A program made the position numbers and the translations under genes. This document shows positions 1-9,540 of a stretch of DNA of 64,000 bases, piece after piece. The notes under the pieces are model-generated. The model had not been told where the DNA came from. It worked only from the letters and a program-made list of their open reading frames with translations, and ran no database searches. How positions within the stretch are numbered: the stretch's first letter is position 1; every line of letters begins with the position of its first letter. Source of the stretch: Auricularia sp. M13 (Eukaryota > Basidiomycota > Agaricomycetes > Auriculariales > Auriculariaceae); the NCBI GenBank assembly GCA_037042915.1, contig CM073193.1, positions 2,604,001 to 2,668,000 of the forward strand, in the 5' to 3' direction.

Positions 1-706
1 CGGCTGGGTGGCGTGTTCGTCGTGGGTGGCACTATGTGCTGCGGGCGTGGGCTCTGCGGCGGAGACGATGGTCGACGACTGCGAGGGCGAGGCGACGTCC
101 AACTGCGGCTGGGAGTCGTCCGGGTGCTCGTCCGGCGGGAGGGTCACGGGGACGGGCAGCATGCCCCTGCCGGCGAGCAGGTCGGCGACGGACATGACGT
201 TGGGCGACTCGTCGTCGTCGTACTGGGCGGGCGAGTGCGAGCCGTCGTGGGAGTCGAGACGCTTGCGCTTGCGGATGGGCCTGTTGTCGGCGGCATCGTC
301 CTTTGCGACGACGCGCCAGAAGGAGGCGCGCTTGGCGCAGGGCTTTGCGACCTTTTGGAACTGGCTGGACGTCGAGAGGCAGTTGCGGACCCGGTTCTAA
401 TGCGGGCAAAGCGACGGGCACAACAGAGCATTAACAACTCGCGAACAGTGAGCACCAGGGATCATCCGTGCGCACCTGCCACACGGAGGGCTCGGAGTGG
501 ACGCGGAAGTACGGGTAGCGCGCTCTGAGCTCGATGTAGAGCTCCTGGACGTCCATCTGCTGGTACGGCGACGAGAGGATGATCTCCTCCAGGATGGCCG
601 GCATGGGCACCTTGGGCTTGTCGTAGTCCTCGAACGTCGCCGCCGACGTCGACGGCGCCGCCTCGCTGCCCGCGGCGGGCTGGAACGCGTCCCGGATGAC
701 GGACAT
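1..706 (-). CDS. Forkhead-like winged-helix protein (partial)
   Basis: Probable transcription factor. Exon 1 (476-706) joins exon 2 (1-396) across a GT-AG intron at 397-475. The product holds a degenerate forkhead domain: PMPAILEEIILSSP, then YIELRARYPYFRVH, then across the splice VWQ-NRVRNCLS, and AKRASFWRVVAKDD. These line up with the family landmarks of helix 1, the YPYFR segment, the NSIRHNLS recognition helix and the GKGxFW strand. A basic patch RKRKRLDS follows the domain, then a Ser/Pro/Asp-rich tail that continues past base 1. The usual recognition-helix histidine is not conserved (RNCLS instead of RHNLS), so DNA contacts may differ. The start at 706 is the first ATG that precedes the domain, but it overlaps the start of the divergent gene at 696, so one of the two starts is probably wrong; an upstream in-frame ATG lies at 811. 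The C-terminus is outside the window. Confidence 0.6.
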
Positions 707-1860
707 GGCTGCCAGCGGGCACTCGGACTCGGAGAGCGACGACAACGACCTGAAGGAAGCCTCCGGTCCGCGCCCGGCTGCTGTGATGGAGACTTCCTTT
801 ACCAACATCAATGTAAGCCGAGCTTTTTCTTACTTTTTCTACTTACTTTTACTTACTTTTACTTACTTACTTTCCATGCCACACCGCAAAGGACCCCGCG
901 GGAGTCAAGGCCCTGCTCGAGCAGCTCAGAGCGAGCGACTCCTGGCAGTCCCTGGCGACGACCTTGAGCCCTGAACCGACCGCAGCGCCGACCGCCGAAC
1001 CCCTGCGCCGCCGCCGTCCTCCAGCCACATCAGCGCTCTATTGTCCCAGCTCCAAAACCCAGTCCCCGCTCCCGCCCAGCCCCATGTGCCGCCCCAACCC
1101 GCCCCAGTAGCTGCTGCTCCCCCGCGCTCGGCGCTGAAGATGGACGTGCGGCACATGTCGTTCCAGCAGGCGCTCCCGCACCTCAGCCGCATCGCCGAGG
1201 ACGACCGCGTCCGCCAGGCTCTCACGCGCGTGCGTGCTGCATTGTTGCGTCCGCTGGCGAATACTTATATCCTACGCGCAGATACGCGACGAGCAGCGCG
1301 CGCTCGAGCGCAGCCTCGCCGACCAGCGGGCCGCCCTCGTGACGGCAGCAACAGAACAAGGTCGAGAACGACCGCAAAATGTACGCACGCCCCCTTTGCC
1401 TCCCGCCGTCTTACGTCTTAAGCGTTCGCTCGCAGGGCGAGGATCACCGGTGGCAATGGCATATCTCAATGGGCCGCCCAGGCGCGTGCATTTCCAGGCT
1501 AACGCGAATGCAATTCAGACTCTGACCCGACCCTGACTGCAGTCGCTCAACAGCAAGTTTGAGAAGGAGCTCTTGGATTTCGACCGACAAACCGTGCTCA
1601 TGGCGTGGGACGGCCTTGTGGCAAAGCAGCAGGCCGAGCTGGAAAAACTGGGCGTGCCTACCATGTTCGTTACCGAGGCACCAGCGGATCGAGAGGTGGT
1701 TTTCTCCCTGTTGAGCGCATCTTATGATTGAATAACGATGTTTTTGAATATTAGAAACAATTACGCGTGATACAGGTGTGCCCAATGCTCTTTTCGTCAT
1801 TTTGCCTGTTAACCATTTTCGCAGGTGCTGGAAGGCATCCTGTGGTCCTCCGACGAATGA
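696..1860 (+). CDS. Coiled-coil protein of unknown function, intron-rich, with frame breaks
   Basis: I do not recognise the family. Exons read by eye: 696-812, 892-1229, 1282-1380, about 1436-1485, 1543-1695 and 1825-1860, with GT-AG introns (for example donor at 813, acceptor at 890-891; branch-like CTAAC inside the intron ending at 1542). The N-terminus is acidic (HSDSESDDND), followed by a Pro/Ala linker, then a charged helical stretch (IRDEQRALERSLADQR) and a second helical segment SLNSKFEKELLDFDRQ, ending LEKLGVPTMFVTEAPADRE and VLEGILWSSDE. The reading frame does not hold throughout: it shifts near 1005 (in a CCCC run) and again near 1345. Either these are sequence errors or the gene is decaying. 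It starts within a few bases of the divergent forkhead-like gene, so both must share a promoter or one start is misplaced. Confidence 0.5.
828..871 (+). repeat. TTACT microsatellite inside intron 1
   Basis: The first intron of the gene starting at 696 is mostly a run of ACTT/TTACT units (cttacttttacttac and variants). It is a simple pyrimidine-rich repeat just before the acceptor and probably serves as an expanded polypyrimidine tract. Confidence 0.8.
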
Positions 1861-2357
1861 AAGATGCCCTGCTCTTGCTTGTATTATCACCGTGCCACAA
1901 CGCCCATCTATTGACAGCATACACAATCCTAGACATCCGCACTTCTTGACCTCAGGTCGAAGGTGGCAAAATCAACACGTAATTGAGTTTTGCGCTCGCG
2001 ACCATTGGACAGTTCGTCTGCCTTCCACAGCAAGATTATATTCGCGAGGACCTGCCGTTTGCATGCGAGAATGCTCAGGGTACGATTTTTTTTCCTTTAT
2101 ACACTTTAAATCATGAGTGACGCATATCGTGCTTTCCAATCCTCATCGTCTTCTCTACGGTCCGCTCTCTTCAACGGCTGGAAAGGTCAGTATGTAATTC
2201 TCACGCACGAGAAACTACACAACGACGATGTCGGAGTGTTCCCGTCACGTGACCGCTAACCAAACTCTGGCTCTTCTCTCTTGCAAAGACACTGACCGAC
2301 GTGTATAGGTCCCAATTCCTCGGACGAAATGCCTGGACCACGCTATACTACGAAGAT
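1861..2357. other. Intergenic, convergent gene ends
   Basis: No supported gene. It lies between the 3' ends of the coiled-coil gene and the FAD monooxygenase. Only short unsupported ORFs are present; AT-rich stretches near 2090 could hold 3' processing signals, but nothing distinctive is visible. Confidence 0.6.
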
Positions 2358-3560
2358 TTACGCTCCCTGCGTCGATCGCGCTACAGCCTGCAACACGAAC
2401 TCCTTCGCACCATTCGCTTCGAACATCGCCATCCTCATGTTCCTCTCGGTCTCCGCAGCATCCTTCGCGGCGATGGGAACCATCTCCTTCTCGTACCGGG
2501 CAACATTTGCATCCAACTCTTCCATCGGACGACCCCGAGCAGCTGCTATTACCAGCCCGAGCTTGAGACCGGCAAGCATGGCGACGTTGGCGCCTTTGCC
2601 CGCGTAGGGCGTCATGAGGTTCATGGCGTCGCCGATGAGCGTCACGCCCGGCCGATGCGTCCAGGAATGCCCGACGGGAAGCATGTACAGCGAGCGCGGA
2701 TACACGGCGCGCCGGTCGGCGACCTGGATGATCTCGCGCAACCACGGTGCCCAGCCTTCGTATCGCCGTAGGACTTCAGCGATCGCCTGCTCGGGGTCTG
2801 CTGAGATGGACGGGATGAATTCGGGGTCGTCGTGCTTGAAGAATGCGTAGGTGCGGATGCGCCCGTCTCCGTTGCGCTGTGAGACGATGGACTGATTGTG
2901 GTCGAAGGCGAACAGAGAGCCGTTGCCGACGCGCGTGGCGAGCTCGGGGTGCGCGCTCGACTCGAAGGACACCTCGACCCCCGTGACGCCGGTGTACGCG
3001 ATGTCGACGTCCGACACGAGCGGCCGCACGCGCGAGCGGCCGCCGTCCGCGCCGACCACCAGATCGACGACGGTCTTCTGCCCGTTGGCGAACGTGAGCT
3101 CCCACTGACATTCAGCAGCGGACGTGGAGCCGGACGCGGAGACGGGTGTGGCGCCCGTCAAGGCGTGTCCCCACCTGATGCTGCCAGCCGGCGCGGCGTC
3201 CACCATGATCTGGCGCAGGACGGTCCTGTCGATCTCAGGCCGCACATGCTCCTGCGCGTCGGCGGGCGGCTCGTAGTGGAACAGCAGCTCGCCCGTGCTG
3301 TCGCTGAACCGCATCTCCTGCCCCTCCGGGCGCGAGTGCTCGAGGAACGCGGCCCACACGGCCGCGCCGGCGCCCCTCAGGGCGGCCTGCCCGGAGTCGG
3401 CGAGCAGGTCGAGCGTCCCGCCGAGATGCGCGCGCGAGCCGAACTCGGAGTCGCGTTCGTACAGCGTCGCGGCGACGCCGTGGCGCGCGAGGACGTTTAG
3501 GAGGACGAGGCCTGCTGGGCCGGCGCCGATGATCGCAATCCTGGGTGAGTGGTCAGACAT
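2358..3560 (-). CDS. FAD-dependent monooxygenase, TetX-like
   Basis: Single-exon gene for a 400-residue class A flavoprotein monooxygenase, expected to hydroxylate a small organic substrate with NAD(P)H and O2. The dinucleotide-binding fold opens at residue 9 with IAIIGAGPAGLVLLN (GxGxxG) and a glutamate at the end of strand 2 (YERD). The middle motif VVGADGGRSRVR carries the conserved DG, and the C-terminal GD motif is LIGDAMNLMTPYAGKG, which contacts the FAD ribityl chain. Length and the MTPYAGKGAN segment match the TetX/kynurenine-type subgroup rather than larger phenol hydroxylases. The ATG at 3560 begins directly before the Rossmann strand, as usual. No membrane segment or signal peptide is seen. 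The substrate cannot be told from sequence; neighbours give no pathway context. The ORF is intact and uninterrupted, unlike several genes nearby. Confidence 0.88.
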   Translation of the reverse strand: MSDHSPRIAIIGAGPAGLVLLNVLARHGVAATLYERDSEFGSRAHLGGTLDLLADSGQAALRGAGAAVWAAFLEHSRPEGQEMRFSDSTGELLFHYEPPADAQEHVRPEIDRTVLRQIMVDAAPAGSIRWGHALTGATPVSASGSTSAAECQWELTFANGQKTVVDLVVGADGGRSRVRPLVSDVDIAYTGVTGVEVSFESSAHPELATRVGNGSLFAFDHNQSIVSQRNGDGRIRTYAFFKHDDPEFIPSISADPEQAIAEVLRRYEGWAPWLREIIQVADRRAVYPRSLYMLPVGHSWTHRPGVTLIGDAMNLMTPYAGKGANVAMLAGLKLGLVIAAARGRPMEELDANVARYEKEMVPIAAKDAAETERNMRMAMFEANGAKEFVLQAVARSTQGA

Positions 3561-3982
3561 ACTGCAGCTGGACGTTCAATGTCTGACTGATCTTGCGCTG
3601 CCGTCCACCTTATGAAGTCCAGTGACTGCTTCTCTGACAGGACTATTGGCACCGTGCCGCACCCAACGCGTAAGCCTGCAGCAATGTCAGAATGTCGATG
3701 CTGCCAATAGCAGCGGATGGACGCTTGACTGGCTACCTGCGGCGCGAGCGCTCCGATGGCCACCAGCGATCTTTGGCCTGTATCGGGATACTTACCCAGT
3801 TATCATGCATTCGTGACTGACAATTACTGCAGCGCATGAATCATCGCAACGAATGTCTTGAAGTAAGCAGCGCGGTTTAACAGACATGCGCACGGAGGTA
3901 ATGTTACAGGTGAGCACTCTTTATGGTACAGGACGTTCAGGCATCAGTTTCACGCAGCTGAACGAAGTGGCTTCATGATTCC
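3561..3982. other. Intergenic upstream of monooxygenase
   Basis: Holds the presumed promoter of the minus-strand monooxygenase and the 3' flank of the next minus-strand gene. No coding evidence or repeat is visible. Confidence 0.5.
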
Positions 3983-4336
3983 TCAGATCTTCATTCCCGC
4001 AATCAGCCCCGCGCGGATGGCCGCCGCTTTGTCGGTCGAGCTCGCATTATAATGCGCCACCGTCGCCGGAGCGCTCTTCTTCAGCGTACTAATCGTGGTC
4101 TGATTGTTAATCTGGACCTGTAGGTTGTGCTTGGGGGGCTTATCCGAGGTCATCTGCCGTGTGATTTAGGTGAGGTGAGTCGGAGAAACGCTGAGTGCGT
4201 AACGTACGCCTTGCATGTCGAGGCGGAAATTGTCGTCTGAGACGTAGTTCGACTTGGACTGCTGTGGGAGCGCGTTGAGCTTGTCGTCTGGGAGAGCCTC
4301 TATGAAGGCCTTCAGCGCTTTGGTAGCTTTGCCCAT
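3983..4336 (-). CDS. Small unrecognised protein, 99 residues
   Basis: Two exons, 4208-4336 (43 codons) and 3983-4153 (56 codons plus stop), join in phase 0 across a 54-nt GT-AG intron. The product starts MGKATKALKAFIEALPDDK, continues with a polar segment (SNYVSDDNFRLDMQG), and ends with STDKAAAIRAGLIAGMKI. There is no signal peptide, membrane segment or cysteine pair. I do not recognise a family. Support is the clean splice, the in-phase frame and the Ala/Lys-rich amphipathic ends. It lies on the same strand as the 286-residue gene at 4958-5954, but no functional link is shown. Confidence 0.5.
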
Positions 4337-4957
4337 TATGACTTGAGATGATGTTGGCGGTAAGCATGGTTGTCGCATTGAGAACGTAGGACCTTGCGAG
4401 GGACTCACAGGTAGATTCTGTCGACAATGGAGAGCGGTTTGGTCCAGCGTAGGGAGAGACTAGACCCCTTCGCTTCCTTACTCTGTTATCTGCAAGGCTG
4501 CATTACTGGAAGCAGTGCACTGTGTTTCAGCGCTCCAGAATGTACTACGCAGAAGCAATAGTATAGTGCCCATAGGGAAGGACCCTCGTTCTCCCGCGAC
4601 GTCCAATGGGACTTCTGCGGAACCGCAGGTCATCTGCCCGTGCCATTTGAACTCAGTCCCAGCTTCAACCGCACTTTGTATGCACATCGGCATCTTCCGA
4701 GTTCTTCGATGAGAAAGCGTTAAGGCGGTGACACCGACTCCCCCGCATGGGCAGTGTATGTAAGGCTCTCCATGACTCGAATATCTCGTACTGGCTAGCT
4801 AATGGTACAGGGAACGCTACGTTGCTCGGGTCACTGGTCAGTGCAGACGCCAGACCAGATACAAAAAGGTCTTTCCGCGTCCCGCGTTGATGTCACGCGA
4901 TGGCCCAACCCTACAGTCGCATAAGTGTCTTTGAAGAATATACCAGTTGCAGGAATC
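4337..4957. other. Intergenic, no feature seen
   Basis: About 620 bases between two minus-strand genes. Only short ORFs without family resemblance; no repeat or RNA gene is visible. Confidence 0.5.
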
Positions 4958-5954
4958 TCACCAGTTGTTGCCTAGAGCCTGCTTGACCTGGTCCGAGTTG
5001 ATGCCGCCCGTCGAGCGGAACATCTTGACCTCGACAACCTTCTTCGCCTGGTGCAGGTTGTGGTTGGGGATGACGTAGCGGAAGTCTCCCCCTGCACCAG
5101 CAGCGAGGTCGCCCTTGCCATCCATGCCGTCCTTCTGGATGATTATTTCGAACCCCGTGGCCGCATCGGCTGCCTCGTGTGTGTAAACCGGCACGAGCCA
5201 GACGAACTTGCCACCAAAGTCCATGTTGGTGTCATCGCCCCAGCCATGCATCTCGCGCACACGGTCATCCGGCGCCTCGCCCTCCGACCCGCCGTGGACG
5301 ACACGAAGCTCGCGCACGAACTCGACAGCGCGCGCGCGCACAGTGATCGTGATGTCGCGATCGTCCTCAGGCGTCTTCTTGCTGCTGACAATGGCCGGGT
5401 TGTCGAGCGTGTAGTACATTCCTGGGCCCGTGAAGACCTGCTGATAGACGTAGAGCTTGTCGCCAGCTCCAACTGTGATCGTCTGCGTGTCCTTGATCTC
5501 TGAGTTCTGCTCGGCCTCGCGCGTCACCTCGCAGTGGAGGAAACGAAACTCTTGAGCGTGTTCGAAGCCTCGTACCCGCTTGACACTGAGGCGGAAACTG
5601 CAGTCCACGTCGCCGTGGCGCTCACGCCCATATTGAGCCTATGGAGCAGACAGTCACGGTGAGCCACGGACAAGGTTCGCATCCATGATGAAGAGGTTGA
5701 ACCCACTTGGACGCCTCCTCACGCGATGTCTCGTTCACCATCTTGGTGTATTCGCTACCCTTGATGCTCTTGGATTGGCTGTGTTCGACTTGGCGCACGA
5801 TGGTGGTGTTTTTGTTGCCACTATTGTCGTACTCCTGCAGCTGCAGCCAGAGTTAGCGGAGAACTGCGAGAACGCACGCCGGGGGGCGGCTGTCAGGAAG
5901 ACTAACCAGCTTCCAGGCGATGTGGCAGGAAATCTTAATGTCCATTTCGGCCAT
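4958..5954 (-). CDS. Unrecognised 286-residue protein
   Basis: Three exons, 5907-5954, 5703-5834 and 4958-5638, join in phase 0 through introns of 72 and 64 nt, giving an open frame of 286 codons. The product starts MAEMDIKISCHIAWKL with no signal peptide or membrane helix. It is rich in alternating polar/hydrophobic stretches that suggest beta strands (QTITVGAGDKLYVYQQVF, RDITITVRARAVEFVREL, KFVWLVPVYTHEA) and ends SDQVKQALGNNW. I do not recognise the family; the beta-rich make-up would fit a soluble cytosolic sandwich fold, but that is inference. All three exons flow without frame breaks, which argues for a real, maintained gene. The 1-kb region upstream is empty, so it has its own promoter. 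Confidence 0.6.
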
Positions 5955-6976
5955 GTTGCTGATGGGAGTCTGAGTTGAGTATACAGTAAATCTCGGGGTG
6001 ACTTGAGAGCTTGAGACTTGAGAGCTGAGAGAGGGAACCTTTTATAGAACCCCAAGCCGCGTCAGCAGGGTCGTCATGATGTCTAATACCTGAGAAATTC
6101 ATCGGATACCTTGAGTGCATGTACCGGCTTTCACGCACTTGCGATGTCACACGTACAGTATGTCGAGGACCCCGCCGTAGTCCATCGCAGGTTAATGTGG
6201 CTACTTTGTGTGAACCAGCCCCATCGAATAAACGCCACTGTGTGCGCTTCCCGCATGGACCTTCTGTTATCCCATGATGTGTGTCCTGAGAGTGGTTACA
6301 GAAGAAAAGTGCTCATCTTGAGACGCCGAGGACCTGGTACAATGCCCCTCGTCAGCCTGCGTGATTCCAGGGAGCTGGCGTCCTCATCCCTAGATACCCG
6401 TAGATGGCATGTACTGGTAGACGCATGGAGAGGAGATTGTGAGGCTTGCGAGATATCAGGACTCTACGATCGGACATGCGCCACTCCAGTTCCTACTACC
6501 ACCGAACGTGCAGTGTCACCCATGGTACTCCTCATGCGGGCATCAGAACAGCACACGACTGGCGGTGGGTGGCTTAGCCTCATGGCCTAATCCCTGCGCC
6601 AGAATCGGTGTAGTATGTTTATGAATTACAGAACTACAGGCGAGTGCCAGCAGGTGCCACAACGCCTTGAACCCCGGAAAGGTAGGCGACGTAGCAGGCG
6701 ACATGCGTAGTCGGTTTCCGATATGGTTTAGATTACAAGAGCGGTTTCCTTTGGTGTATGAATGACATAGACAGCGGGGACCATAGATATAAGGGACGCC
6801 TGTTACCAGGCGCCACGAGCAGACGGTGTAGAGGTATGTGGGGAAAGACTGGGCCCTTAGCAAGGGTATAGACCTAGCATGCCTTTCATGAAACCTCAGC
6901 CGCTGAAGGGGAAAGCCTTGCACTAGTCTTCATGCTCAACCTCGACCACTGTGTAGCGTACTCCGAGGAGTAGCCA
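5955..6976. other. Gene-free stretch
   Basis: About 1 kb with only random-looking short ORFs on both strands. No conserved protein segment, RNA gene or repeat could be seen. It abuts a transposon-like element at 6977. Confidence 0.5.
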
Positions 6977-6998
6977 TGTCCCAAAAATCGCAAACTGG
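6977..6998 (+). repeat. Left terminal inverted repeat
   Basis: Begins TGTCCCAAAAA and ends CAAACTGG; pairs with 7734-7755. Confidence 0.8.
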
Positions 6999-7733
6999 TG
7001 ATCAGCGATTATGCTCTTATCAGCTCACTATGTTCTGTGATAACTGTCTATACACACCTATAGGATGCCTTGATTACTTGTCGGCCTTGGTAAGTACTGC
7101 TAAGCCGTCAGTGTAGTGTGATAATGGCGATAAGTGCCGATCAGCGCACTGCGGCCGGTGACAAGGTCTTATAAGCGGTGATAAACCTTCATCACCAGCA
7201 AGTCCCCCCACTAAATTTCAACACAAGCCCTACCTGCTAGTAGACTAAATCATCCATGAGAACATAATTACGAGTCTTTGGGGGCCGTGGGAGCCGCAGT
7301 CATCGGAGCGGAATGTCCAGTGGAGCTGTGGAGCAGGCTTGTATCCTTCGCTCCACCATTACAGACAATTGGCAGAATGGGCTAGGTGGTAGCTCGCGCG
7401 AGGACACAGGTGGCCTGCAGGCGAGCCCTTGGTTCGAATCAGGTCAAGTCGGAAAGTAAATAAGAAATGTCGAACTGAAGTAAGATCAGTGCATGTATAC
7501 AGAGTAGTAATACGAGTAAGTAATAAGTGTAATGTAAGACCAGCTGCCGCTTACGAAGCTGGGGAGTTTTCATAAATTGGGCGGGGCGAACTGATCAGCT
7601 CTTATCGGCCCTTGTCCACATTATAAAGCACTTGTCAGCCGTATAATGAGATAACCCCCTGAAGCTGTTTGATCAGGTAGGGGGTCGGCTGACCCTGTTA
7701 TCAGGACTCATCACACCTTGTCAAGCCTCATAG

Positions 7734-7755
7734 CCAACTTGCACTTTTTGGGACA
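7734..7755 (-). repeat. Right terminal inverted repeat
   Basis: Reverse complement begins TGTCCCAAAAA and ends CAAGTTGG; pairs with 6977-6998. Confidence 0.8.
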
Positions 7756-8023
7756 CACCCCATGGTCGTTCAATCGTTGACAGGGTACAGATGTCCTTAA
7801 TGCCAATGCTACAATAAGCGAACGACCTGAGCAGCACGATGAGATCAACCTAAGGCCCTGACCCAGGTTACAAGGACTCTTAACGCTGTCGGTTGTTTCT
7901 ACTCACTATGGCATCGGATTTGGAACGCCGCATTCTGCCAGAACATGTCCCGATGCGTCCGCCAACTGCAGGGTCTTCTTTCTTTCCTTCGTGCTATAGC
8001 CCGCGCTCTATTGCTCCTCCAAC

Positions 8024-9289
8024 ATGAGCGGCGTGCAATGGGTGTCTACCCTACTTTCAACTGAGCCGCGCTGGGCCTCTGAGCCATCCACAGCTATAAT
8101 CGAGGACATAGCGCGCGAGCACCTGCGCGTTCCATCTGGCGACCCATGCCGTGTGACCTTCTTTGCGCAAGGAGGCTTCAACAAGTTGTACGAGATCCGC
8201 ACCGCGGACGACAGCGCAGACTACCTCATTCGCGTCGCCTTGCCCGTCGAACCGCGCCTGAAAACGCTCAGCGAGGTTGCTACGCTCGAATTCGTCCGTG
8301 CGCGGTGCAACGCGGCTGTGGTCCCGCGCGTAATTGCCTACGAGGCTGATGCACAGTCGACCGCGCTGGGATTCGAATGGATGATCATGGAAAAGCTGCC
8401 CGGCACCGTTCTGGAGGACCGCTGGCACGCTATATCCTTTGCTGCTAAAGAAGCACTTGTGAAGACGCTCGTCGGCGTCCTGGCTAGGCTTCACGAGCAG
8501 CCTTTGCGCGGTATCGGCAACATATATCCCAACAGTGAAGAGGACGCGCCATCTCCTACTGTTGGCCGCATCGTATCGATGATTTTCTTCTGGGGCCAGC
8601 ACGGGCAGCAGGATGTCCCCCGAGGACCGTTCCGGTCCAGCGCAGAATGGCTCTCTGCCAGGCTGGCTTTTGTACTGAACGACTCTGCGCATATTATACA
8701 TACCTCTGACGACGAGGACGATGTCGAGGACGCCCAAGAAGCGCAAGCGCTCGCGCGCCGCCTACTCGCCATGCTTCCAAAGCTGTTTCCCGCTTGCGAC
8801 GACCCGGAGCTGGAGCCGACAGTCATATTCCACGACGACATGTCGTTCCACAACCTGCTTGTCGATGCCGAGGGCCGTCTGACGGGCATAATCGACTGGG
8901 AATGCGTCTCCGCGCTGCCGTTGTGGTACGCGTGCCAACTGCCGTCGTTCCTCAGGGGACGCACGCGCACCGAGCGGCCAGACGAGTCTACATACGGTCT
9001 GAATGAAGATGGGACGCGCACAGAGCTGTATGACGAGCATTTGCGCGAGTGGGAGCTCACGCGGCTGCGGGATGTCTTCCTGCGCGAGATGGAGCGCGTG
9101 CTGCCCTCATGGGTGCGCGAGCACCGGGAGCCGCGGAATGTGCTGAAGGCGGACTTCGAGGCGGCCGTGGCTCAGTGCGACGGTTATGCGAAGAAGATGA
9201 TTGGCGCTTGGATAGACCGCGTCGAGACGATGGACAACGACGCGGGTAATGAAAACTACCTTTCTTTGCGGGACGAATTCAGCAGCTGA
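8024..9289 (+). CDS. Aminoglycoside-phosphotransferase (APH) family protein
   Basis: Single-exon gene for a 421-residue protein of the protein-kinase-like APH superfamily, in which fungal members are large, mostly uncharacterised lineage expansions. The N-lobe shows a glycine-rich loop-like FFAQGGFNKLYEI and the ATP-side strand DYLIRVALPVE, followed by MIMEKLPGTVLED at the hinge. The catalytic loop is VIFHDDMSFHNLL (His270-Asp271, Asn277), equivalent to the HxDxxxxN of APH enzymes, and the metal-binding DFG equivalent is GIIDWECVSALP. All key residues are present, so it should be able to bind ATP; antibiotic resistance should not be assumed. The ATG at 8024 gives the full N-lobe. No signal peptide or membrane segment. 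It lies between an element-bearing gene-poor stretch and the left VWA gene. Confidence 0.85.
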   Translation: MSGVQWVSTLLSTEPRWASEPSTAIIEDIAREHLRVPSGDPCRVTFFAQGGFNKLYEIRTADDSADYLIRVALPVEPRLKTLSEVATLEFVRARCNAAVVPRVIAYEADAQSTALGFEWMIMEKLPGTVLEDRWHAISFAAKEALVKTLVGVLARLHEQPLRGIGNIYPNSEEDAPSPTVGRIVSMIFFWGQHGQQDVPRGPFRSSAEWLSARLAFVLNDSAHIIHTSDDEDDVEDAQEAQALARRLLAMLPKLFPACDDPELEPTVIFHDDMSFHNLLVDAEGRLTGIIDWECVSALPLWYACQLPSFLRGRTRTERPDESTYGLNEDGTRTELYDEHLREWELTRLRDVFLREMERVLPSWVREHREPRNVLKADFEAAVAQCDGYAKKMIGAWIDRVETMDNDAGNENYLSLRDEFSS

Positions 9290-9480
9290 GAGATGCACCC
9301 AATCTTTGGGCAGTCTTTGTCCAAACGTCGGGACGTCTGTACGTTACAGAATGGCCTCCAGTGTGTATGTAATATTTAGTATCTCCCTGTGAAGCTTGAG
9401 CTCAACGCATTTGCACAGCCGCATTCCGGGATCTGACCGTGACTCGCCAATCCTTTACTTGCGGTTCCGCCACGAGCAGG

Positions 9481-9487
9481 TATAAAG
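9481..9487 (+). promoter_or_regulatory. TATA box of left VIT/VWA gene
   Basis: TATAAAG ends 53 bases before the ATG at 9541. The right copy of the gene has TATAAAGG at nearly the same distance, which supports it as a functional, inherited element. Confidence 0.65.
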
Positions 9488-9540
9488 CGCCCTTTCCGCT
9501 GTCCCAATGGCAGCATCTTTCTTGCACCTTCACGAATACT

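Larger units (their letters stand above)
6977..7755. mobile_element. Non-autonomous DNA transposon (779 bp, terminal inverted repeats)
   Basis: The two ends are inverted copies: left TGTCCCAAAAA-TCGCAAACTGG, right (reverse complement) TGTCCCAAAAA-GTGCAAGTTGG, 18 of 22 matching, the outer 11 perfect. There is no ORF of note, so it is a deletion derivative or MITE. The interior next to each end is crowded with short variants of TGATAAG/TTATCAGC and TGACAAG/CTTGTCRGCC in both orientations, the kind of subterminal repeats many transposases bind. No long target-site duplication is evident (flanks agcca and caccc), so the superfamily is not assigned. A GGTTCGAATC string at about 7430 resembles a tRNA B box but lacks a matching T-stem. 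Confidence 0.75.

Noticed and set aside
13-528. 171-codon plus-strand ORF at the left edge
   Set aside because: Antisense to the forkhead-like exons; Arg/Val-rich shadow composition and no domain.
7376-7450. Possible tRNA gene or tRNA-derived SINE (GGTTCGAATC B-box-like string)
   Set aside because: The bases around it do not form a T-stem or acceptor stem and no convincing A box or cloverleaf could be drawn; probably chance inside the transposon-like element.
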